A model generated the notes under the pieces. It saw only the letters and a list, made by a program, of their open reading frames with translations. It searched no databases and had not been told where the DNA came from. From an uncultured Bacilli bacterium (lineage in GTDB: Bacteria > Bacillota_I > Bacilli_A > RF39 > UBA660), in assembly GCA_934162285.1 (NCBI GenBank), contig CAKPHY010000024.1, positions 1 to 18,221 on the forward strand: 18,221 nt of DNA. The letters are read 5' to 3'. Positions 13,896-18,221 of this stretch are shown here, piece after piece. Both the position numbers and the translations under genes were made by a program. Position 1 is the stretch's first letter. The number at the start of each line of letters is the position of its first letter.

Positions 13896-14363
13896 TTATC
13901 CTTTTATTTCTACCTTAATTATAGTTCCTGTTTTTCCCACAAACTCATTTTTTTCATTATATGCTTCAAAATAAGCTGTGCATTTATGAGAACCAGAACT
14001 TATAGTTTTATCTAGTTTAAGTTTATCAATATTTTCTCCTGGTTTTAATTTTGGAGATTCATAAATTAAATTTTCATTTTCATCATAAATCTTAACAATA
14101 ATGTCATATAAGTTATTTTTATTATTTTCAATATTAGCTAAAGCTGTTCCTGTTGGTTTGTCAAAATTCAATACAGAATTTATTTTTATTGCTAATTGTC
14201 CGTCTTTAATTGTTAAATTTTTCTGTTCATTATTAGTTACTGAATTTTGCTTATTTTTCCAATTTGTAATAACATTAATTCCCACTATTACAATTACACT
14301 AGTAAGACCAGTAAATAATATTAACTTTAAAATACCAATCATACCAGATTTTGCTTTTTTCAC
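13896..14363 (-). CDS. Membrane-anchored exported protein with Ig-like domain, 155 aa
   Basis: N-terminal basic residues, then one membrane span (about 10-28), then an extracytoplasmic domain. The last 75 residues (IVKIYDENENLIYES, LKPGENIDKLKLDKTISSG, CTAYFEAYNEKNEFVG) look like an immunoglobulin-type beta sandwich seen in small surface proteins of low-GC Gram-positives, but I cannot name it. There is a single Cys in the domain. The start is uncertain: GTG at 14363 overlaps its own AGGAGTG site, leaving the weaker AAGGAT further upstream. It probably forms an operon with the 391-aa exported protein. Confidence 0.7.
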   Translation of the reverse strand: MKKAKSGMIGILKLILFTGLTSVIVIVGINVITNWKNKQNSVTNNEQKNLTIKDGQLAIKINSVLNFDKPTGTALANIENNKNNLYDIIVKIYDENENLIYESPKLKPGENIDKLKLDKTISSGSHKCTAYFEAYNEKNEFVGKTGTIIKVEIKG

Positions 14364-14437
14364 TCCTATACTACCATCCTTAGTTTAATAATAACTTACT
14401 CCAAACAATATTTAATGATAATTAGCAAAATGTCAAC

Positions 14438-14464
14438 AAAAAAAGTGTCAAATAACGACACTTT
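14438..14464 (-). terminator. Terminator of prfB-ftsE-ftsX
   Basis: On the minus strand AAAGTGTC (14464-14457) pairs with GACACTTT (14449-14442) around a 7-base loop and is followed by a T-run (A at 14438-14444). It overlaps the ftsX stop codon. Confidence 0.85.
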
Positions 14465-15362
14465 ATATTTTTAAATGTTTCCTTACAGCTTTAGCACTAC
14501 CTAATGCCCCAACTATTGCTGAAATAATTAATAAAGAAATAGAAACATAATAAACAAATGGTGTAGGTTTAATTAATTGGATTGTTTTTACGCTTATATA
14601 ACCACCAAGTTGATTGTAAAGAGCTGTATAACCATAAATAGTTGCTAAAATAGGAATTATAGATCCAAACAATCCTAAAAATAAGCCTTCAAAAAGAAAT
14701 GGAATTTTAATATTTAAATTAGAAGCACCAACTAAACGCATAATTTCAATTTCTTTTCGACGTGAAAAAATTGTTATTTTTATAGTATTTGATATTAAGA
14801 AAATAGTTACAATAATAAGAGCTAAAACAACACCAATACTTACATATTTTACAGTTTGGAAAATATCTACTAATTGTTCTACCATACCTGCCCCATATTG
14901 AACTGATTCAACATTAAGGATTGTATCAATTTTCTTAGCTGTATCACCTATTTTTTCAACTTCTTTGACTTTTATTAAATATGTATCTTGAAGTGGTAAA
15001 TCTTTTTCATCATAATCTTTCAAAATATCTTTATAAGTTTCATATTGCTCCATCATTGACTTCGCTATCTCGGTTTTACTTCTAAATTCGATTGTATCAA
15101 TATTAGATATTGCCTTTAATTCATTTTTAATTTCTGCTGTTCTTTCTTCAGTAATGTCACGATCTAAAAATACTACTATAGTTAAATCTTTTTTGACATT
15201 ATTAGTAAAATTATTAACAACAGCCGATAAAATAATAGAAATAGAAACAATTAAAAGAGTTATTAATATACAAGTTATTGAAGCTAAAGAAAGAGAAAAA
15301 TTTCTAACAACACTGTGAAAAGCATCACGAATGTTGCGTCCAAGCATTCTAAATATTTTCAC
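14463..15362 (-). CDS. ftsX: Cell division protein FtsX
   Basis: 299-aa permease-like half of FtsEX, which uses ATP turnover in FtsE to activate peptidoglycan hydrolases outside the membrane. It has the expected four membrane spans (about 21-45, 170-195, 215-240, 265-290) and a large extracytoplasmic loop between spans 1 and 2 (about 46-165). The SRRKEIEIMRLVGASNL block after span 2 is the typical FtsX/MacB signature. It starts at GTG (15362), overlapping ftsE by 14 bases; an in-frame ATG five codons later is an alternative. GGGA lies about ten bases before the GTG. Confidence 0.94.
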   Translation of the reverse strand: MKIFRMLGRNIRDAFHSVVRNFSLSLASITCILITLLIVSISIILSAVVNNFTNNVKKDLTIVVFLDRDITEERTAEIKNELKAISNIDTIEFRSKTEIAKSMMEQYETYKDILKDYDEKDLPLQDTYLIKVKEVEKIGDTAKKIDTILNVESVQYGAGMVEQLVDIFQTVKYVSIGVVLALIIVTIFLISNTIKITIFSRRKEIEIMRLVGASNLNIKIPFLFEGLFLGLFGSIIPILATIYGYTALYNQLGGYISVKTIQLIKPTPFVYYVSISLLIISAIVGALGSAKAVRKHLKI

Positions 15363-16044
15363 GTTTATATTTCCCTTTCGCGTAATCTTTCTTTATTTGA
15401 CCACTTTCCAATTCAATAACCCTCTTCTTCATTTTTTCAACAATATGAGTATCATGAGTAACCATAATTATTGTTGTACCTATTTCATTGACATTTTTTA
15501 AAACTTCCATTATTTCCATACTAGTTTCTTCATCTAAGTTACCAGTAGGTTCATCACATATTAATAATTTAGGTCCATTTACTATAGCACGAGCAATAGC
15601 AACTCTCTGCTTTTCACCACCTGATAATTCATCAGGATAATTTTTAGCTTTACCTTTTAAGTTTACTAAATCCAAAGCTTTCAAAACTTTTTTATGAATT
15701 TCATCAGATTTCAAACCAAAAATTTCTAAAGCAAAAGCAACATTTTCATAAACAGTTAGTTTTTCTAATAATTTAAAATCCTGAAAAACTACTCCCATTT
15801 TTCTTCTAATTTTATAAACTTTACGATTTCTTAATTTAGCAACATTAACACCACCAACAAAAACTTCTCCACTTGTTGGCTTTTCTTCACGATAAATTAC
15901 TTTAATTAAAGTTGATTTTCCACACCCTGTAGGCCCGATAACAAAAACAAATTCACCCTTACCTATTTCTAAAGAAATATCATTTAATGCTACGGTACCA
16001 TTTTTAAAACGTTTAGTAACATTATTAATAGTTATTAATTCCAT
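15349..16044 (-). CDS. ftsE: Cell division ATP-binding protein FtsE
   Basis: 231-aa ABC ATPase. Walker A GPTGCGKST at 37-45, Q-loop at Q88, signature LSGGEKQR at 140-147, Walker B LLICDEP at 160-166 and H-loop H197 are all intact. It is the cytoplasmic partner of FtsX, coupling division to wall hydrolysis. The conserved FtsE-like start (ITINNVTKRF.NGTVAL) and the following ftsX make the call firm. The ribosome site AGGTGA stands just before the ATG; the prfB stop is eight bases away, so all three genes are probably one operon. Confidence 0.96.
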   Translation of the reverse strand: MELITINNVTKRFKNGTVALNDISLEIGKGEFVFVIGPTGCGKSTLIKVIYREEKPTSGEVFVGGVNVAKLRNRKVYKIRRKMGVVFQDFKLLEKLTVYENVAFALEIFGLKSDEIHKKVLKALDLVNLKGKAKNYPDELSGGEKQRVAIARAIVNGPKLLICDEPTGNLDEETSMEIMEVLKNVNEIGTTIIMVTHDTHIVEKMKKRVIELESGQIKKDYAKGKYKRENI

Positions 16045-16052
16045 TCATTCAC

Positions 16053-17154
16053 CTACTTCTTTTGTTTTAAATATGCATCAATAAACAAGTCCAAATCTCC
16101 ATCCATAACCTTAGAAACATTAGTAGTTTCTACATTAGTTCGATGATCTTTAACCAATGAATAAGGATGCATAGTATACGTTCTTATCTGTGAACCAAAG
16201 TTTATTGCTGATAATTCTCCTTGAATTCCCTTTAACTCTTGTTCACGTTTTTCTAATTCTAATTTGTATAATTTACTTTTTAACACTTTTAAAGCTGTTT
16301 CTTTATTCTGAATTTGACTTCTCTCATTCTGACAAGTAACAACGATTCCTGTTTTTAAATGCGTTATTCTTATCGCAGAATCCGTTGTATTGACACCTTG
16401 ACCACCACAACCACTTGATCTATAAATATCGATTCGAATATCACTTTCAGGTATTTGAATATCAATATTATCATTTTCAAATATCGGTTCGATATCAACT
16501 GAAGCAAACGATGTATGTCTCCTTGAGTTAGAATCAAATGGCGAAATTCTTATTAAACGATGAACACCTTTTTCACTTTTTAAATAACCAAAAGCATATA
16601 AACCATGAACTAAAACTGTAACACTTTTAAAGCCGGCTTCATCAAGTACTTGCTTATCAACAATTTCATATTTAAAGCCTTTACTTTCCAAATAACGTGT
16701 ATACATTCTAAGAAGCATATTAGCCCAATCACAAGCTTCTGTTCCACCAGCTCCAGCATGAATCTCCAAAATAGCATCCATTTTATCATAAGGACCATTT
16801 AAAAGAAGTTTTATGTCAAGCTCTTCTACTTCTTTTAAAATAGGATCAAGTTCAGCGTTCACTAATTCTAAAAGATCATCATTATTTTCCGTTTTAAGTA
16901 AATTAAGCATTTCCAAATTATTCTCAATTTTGCTTTGTAATGAAGTAATACTATCAACTATCTTTTTATAATTATTGCATTCGTTAATAATCGCTTCACT
17001 CTTATTTTTATCTGACCAAAAATCAGATTCATTCATTTTAGATTCTAAATCAGCAATTTTTACCTTTAAACTCGGAACGTCAAAGTGTCCTCCATAAATC
17101 TAAAACTCTTTTTTGTAAATTCAAATATTTATTTAATATTTCTGTTATTTCCAT
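16053..17154 (-). CDS. prfB: Peptide chain release factor 2 (with +1 programmed frameshift)
   Basis: RF2 ends translation at UAA and UGA. The main frame (17081-16053) has no proper start of its own; translation starts at the ATG at 17154 after GGTGAT, reads 24 codons to CTT TGA (TGA at 17082-17080), and must shift +1 there to continue as DVPSLKVKIADLESK then MNESDFW. The joined protein is 366 aa. In that numbering SPF (stop codon recognition) is at 204-206 and GGQ (peptide release) at 250-252, as expected for the family. The frameshift is the classical RF2 autoregulation: low RF2 gives pausing at UGA and more shift. The internal ATG at 17036 would make a truncated protein and is not the start. 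Followed by ftsE-ftsX. Confidence 0.96.
17079..17094 (-). promoter_or_regulatory. prfB: RF2 programmed +1 frameshift site
   Basis: Read on minus: TGGAGGACACTTTGAC. It contains a Shine-Dalgarno-like GGAGG, three bases, then the slippery CTT, the in-frame stop TGA and a following C. This is the known arrangement of bacterial prfB, where the SD-like stretch near the P site stimulates slipping from CTT to TTT. Confidence 0.95.
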
Positions 17155-17175
17155 GTCATCACCTATACTTAGTTA

Positions 17176-17204
17176 ATTATAACATAATTTTAACATTTAA
17201 ACAA
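17176..17204 (-). promoter_or_regulatory. Promoter of prfB-ftsE-ftsX
   Basis: Minus-strand TTGTTT (17204-17199), a 17-base spacer, then TATAAT (17181-17176), with a TGT extension before the -10. The predicted start point is near 17169, about 15 bases before the prfB ATG. Confidence 0.75.
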
Positions 17205-17210
17205 TGCAAT

Positions 17211-17233
17211 AAAAAAACATATCATTGATATGT
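17211..17233 (-). terminator. Terminator of tRNA-Arg
   Basis: On the minus strand ACATAT (17233-17228) pairs with ATATGT (17222-17217), extendable inward by two pairs, and seven T follow (A at 17211-17217). It lies 11 bases after the tRNA 3' end. Confidence 0.75.
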
Positions 17234-17243
17234 AAATCATAAC

Positions 17244-17320
17244 TGGCGTCCCCGAGAGGAATCGAACCTCCGACACCGACCTTAGGAGGGTCGTGCTCTA
17301 TCCTACTGAGCTACGAGGAC
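17244..17320 (-). tRNA. tRNA-Arg (anticodon CCU)
   Basis: The full cloverleaf is 77 bases on the minus strand. The acceptor GTCCTCG (17320-17314) pairs with CGGGGAC (17254-17248) with one wobble; the discriminator is G; CCA is encoded (17246-17244). The anticodon stem CGACC/GGTCG has loop CTCCTAA, giving anticodon CCT, which reads AGG arginine codons. The T-loop is GGTTCGATTCC. It stands alone between prfB and the HD gene. Confidence 0.96.
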
Positions 17321-17330
17321 ATCTAAAGAT

Positions 17331-17339
17331 ATTTTATCA
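17331..17339 (-). promoter_or_regulatory. Possible extended -10 of tRNA-Arg
   Basis: Minus-strand TGATAAAAT (17339-17331) sits 11 bases before the tRNA 5' end. The -10 has one mismatch and no clear -35 is present. Confidence 0.4.
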
Positions 17340-17430
17340 TATTTTCAGCCAAACAATATACATTTTTTATGGTCCATGATAAATATTAATGAAATTAAAA
17401 ATTTTTATCAAAAAAAGCAATTGTGCAAAA

Positions 17431-17454
17431 TAAAAAATAAACCAAAGTTTATTT
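17431..17454 (-). terminator. Terminator of the HD-domain gene
   Basis: On the minus strand AAATAAAC (17454-17447) pairs with GTTTATTT (17442-17435) around a 4-base loop, with further T after it. It overlaps the TAA stop. Confidence 0.7.
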
Positions 17455-17952
17455 AATATGATTAATGATAAATAGTAGAGCCAAATTAGTTGCATATGAC
17501 ATTTTAAAATTAAATTTGTGCATAAATTCATTAGTACCAATTACTTTATCGGTCAAATTAACAATCCAACTTTCTGCATATTTAGGAAAGCTTTTATAAA
17601 ATGGAAACATATGAGAGATAATTATATCATCTTCTTTAATGTTTGTCATAAATAAATAATGAGCATTATCACGTGCCATTTTTGGATGTGTAAATGTTAA
17701 ACGAATACTTTCCATAGACGTTTTATCGTTAGGTGATAAAAAGAAATCATGTAATAAACCACCTCTAGCAGTTGATTTATAATCTAATCTTAAAAATTTT
17801 GATATCTTATATGCATAATAGCTAACTTTAAGAGAATGTTCATATCTAGTAATACCATGATGTTCTATCTCTTCTAGTTTTTGAAAATCTTCACTCTCTA
17901 ATATATCATTTACTATTTGTAAATACTTTTTGTCTACGACAGAAACTGCCAT
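17449..17952 (-). CDS. HD-domain protein (putative metal phosphohydrolase)
   Basis: 167-aa single-domain HD superfamily protein. The metal-binding residues are recognisable: RYEHS (H39), LLHDFF (H68, D69) and, later, NLTDKVIG (D135). The early block HHGITRYEHSLKVSYYAYKI is typical of Firmicutes HD phosphohydrolases of unknown substrate. Such proteins usually hydrolyse phosphate esters or nucleotides; the substrate cannot be told. No RelA or GGDEF domain is attached. I set the start at the ATG at 17952, five bases after GGGGTGA; the longer GTG start at 17961 would lie inside that ribosome site. A sigma-A promoter at 18006-18034 and a hairpin in the leader (17985-18000) precede it. Confidence 0.87.
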   Translation of the reverse strand: MAVSVVDKKYLQIVNDILESEDFQKLEEIEHHGITRYEHSLKVSYYAYKISKFLRLDYKSTARGGLLHDFFLSPNDKTSMESIRLTFTHPKMARDNAHYLFMTNIKEDDIIISHMFPFYKSFPKYAESWIVNLTDKVIGTNEFMHKFNFKMSYATNLALLFIINHIK

Positions 17953-17984
17953 CAAGTTCACCCCATATTTTAGTAAATAACTAT

Positions 17985-18004
17985 AGCACCCTTTGGTGCT
18001 TTTT
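17985..18004. promoter_or_regulatory. Hairpin in the leader of the HD gene
   Basis: AGCACC (17985-17990) pairs perfectly with GGTGCT (17995-18000) around a 4-base loop. On the minus strand it begins within a few bases of the predicted start point (about 17999), so it would cap the 5' end of the HD mRNA. On the plus strand it is followed by TTTTT and resembles a terminator, but no plus-strand gene lies upstream. Confidence 0.5.
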
Positions 18005-18005
18005 C

Positions 18006-18034
18006 ATTATATCATAAATTTACAACCTTGTAAA
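18006..18034 (-). promoter_or_regulatory. Promoter of the HD gene
   Basis: Minus-strand TTTACA (18034-18029), a 17-base spacer, then TATAAT (18011-18006), with a TGA extension. Confidence 0.75.
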
Positions 18035-18073
18035 ATTCTACTACATCATATGAATTTTGTGACATTTTTATAC

Positions 18074-18099
18074 AAAAAAATAGATATTTCTACCTATTT
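18074..18099 (-). terminator. Terminator behind the tRNA-Met half
   Basis: On the minus strand AAATAGGTA (18099-18091) pairs with TATCTATTT (18086-18078), one pair being G-U, around a GAAA loop; a T-run follows (A at 18074-18080). It stands 10 bases after the tRNA 3' end, as expected for a once intact tRNA gene. Confidence 0.75.
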
Positions 18100-18108
18100 A
18101 AATTCATA

Positions 18109-18153
18109 TGGTAGCGAGAGAGGGGGTCGAACCCACGACCTATCGGGTATGAA
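18109..18153 (-). pseudogene. 3' half of tRNA-Met(CAU), interrupted at the anticodon loop
   Basis: Read on minus from 18153: loop TTCATAC, anticodon-stem half CCGAT, variable AGGTC, T-arm GTGGG-TTCGACC-CCCTC, acceptor half TCTCGCT, A, CCA. This is positions 32-76 of an elongator tRNA-Met. The bases immediately upstream (from 18154) do not provide the partner ATCGG, a D-arm or an acceptor AGCGAGA/GGCGAGA, so the 5' half is missing from at least the adjoining 68 bases. There is one T-T mismatch in the T-stem. The most likely reading is a displaced tRNA end created by site-specific integration; a split or intron-bearing tRNA is the alternative. Confidence 0.75.
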
Positions 18154-18172
18154 AAATAAGCCCTAAATTAAA

Positions 18173-18195
18173 TTACCGTTTATTTTTTACCGTTT
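18173..18195 (+). repeat. Two direct repeats TTACCGTTT beside the tRNA half
   Basis: TTACCGTTT occurs at 18173-18181 and again at 18187-18195, a period of 14 bases. Repeats of this size next to a tRNA-derived attachment core resemble the arm-type sites bound by tyrosine integrases. Only two copies fit in the window. Confidence 0.5.
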
Positions 18196-18196
18196 C

Positions 18197-18211
18197 CCTT
18201 ATTAAATAAGG
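18197..18211. repeat. 15-bp perfect palindrome
   Basis: CCTTATTAAATAAGG is palindromic about the central A at 18204. It has no T-run on either side and follows the direct repeats directly. Confidence 0.45.
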
Positions 18212-18221
18212 CTTCGCTCCG

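Noticed and set aside
14101..14388. Plus-strand open frame of 95 aa
   Set aside because: Antisense to the 155-aa exported protein, whose codons and features are convincing; no ribosome site.
16610..16798. Minus-strand open frame of 62 aa inside prfB
   Set aside because: A shadow in another frame of the RF2 gene.
17361..17410. AT-rich inverted repeat TGATAAA / TTTATCA between tRNA-Arg and the HD gene
   Set aside because: Long loop, pure A/T pairing and no clear link to a gene; expected by chance at this base composition.
18109..18221. tmRNA (ssrA) 3' end
   Set aside because: The T-arm resembles tmRNA, but the stretch TTCATAC-CCGAT-AGGTC is the anticodon arm of elongator tRNA-Met, and the acceptor half TCTCGCT does not match the usual GGGG-type tmRNA start.
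18154..18221. Group I intron in the tRNA-Met anticodon loop
   Set aside because: Such introns end in G directly before the 3' exon; here the bases before the loop are T/A-rich and no P7-type core is visible in the available stretch. Not fully excluded because the window ends.
1..18221. CRISPR array, replication origin, riboswitch
   Set aside because: No regularly spaced repeats, no cluster of DnaA-like boxes and no recognisable aptamer were seen on either strand.

Overview
The window looks like chromosomal DNA of a very AT-rich, low-GC Gram-positive bacterium of the Bacilli type, probably a small-genome gut lineage near the Erysipelotrichales/RF39-like groups. The lineage is inferred from gene content and base composition only. 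The standard genetic code is used: TGA ends several genes, and RF2, which reads TGA, is present with its own programmed frameshift. The organism has a peptidoglycan wall (class A PBP, FtsEX, DivIC). It also carries sporulation genes (gerQ, yabG, yabP, yabQ, spoVG), so it is or recently was a spore former. Shine-Dalgarno sites of the GGTGAT/AGGAGG type and extended -10 promoters (TGnTATAAT) recur and allow several start codons to be corrected.

Left to right: an unrecognised 203-aa protein (+); tRNA-Thr(CGU) (-); the ywiB-argS-rpoE operon (-), as in Bacillus; a divergent class A PBP (+); a convergent PduL-type phosphotransacylase with an unrecognised N-terminal domain (-); gerQ and a short LemA-like gene (+). 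Then follows a compressed copy of the Bacillus origin-proximal order on the minus strand: yabG-veg-spoVG-yabP-yabQ-divIC. Next come a zinc-ribbon/TPM-domain gene pair (-), a 76-aa single-span membrane protein (+), a roughly 377-bp internally deleted IS3-family remnant, and a two-gene cassette of exported proteins of unknown function (-). The right part holds prfB-ftsE-ftsX (-), tRNA-Arg(CCU) (-) and an HD-domain protein (-).

At the extreme right edge lies the 3' half of an elongator tRNA-Met, cut exactly at the anticodon loop and keeping its own terminator. It is followed by a 9-bp direct repeat and a 15-bp palindrome. This is best read as a displaced tRNA end (attachment site) of an integrated element lying beyond the window, though a split or intron-bearing tRNA cannot be excluded.

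Most of the window is housekeeping, cell-wall/division and sporulation functions. The least explained parts are the PduL fusion, the DivIC with a second membrane span, the exported cassette, the matched sigma-E-like promoters before yabG and yabP, and the interrupted tRNA.
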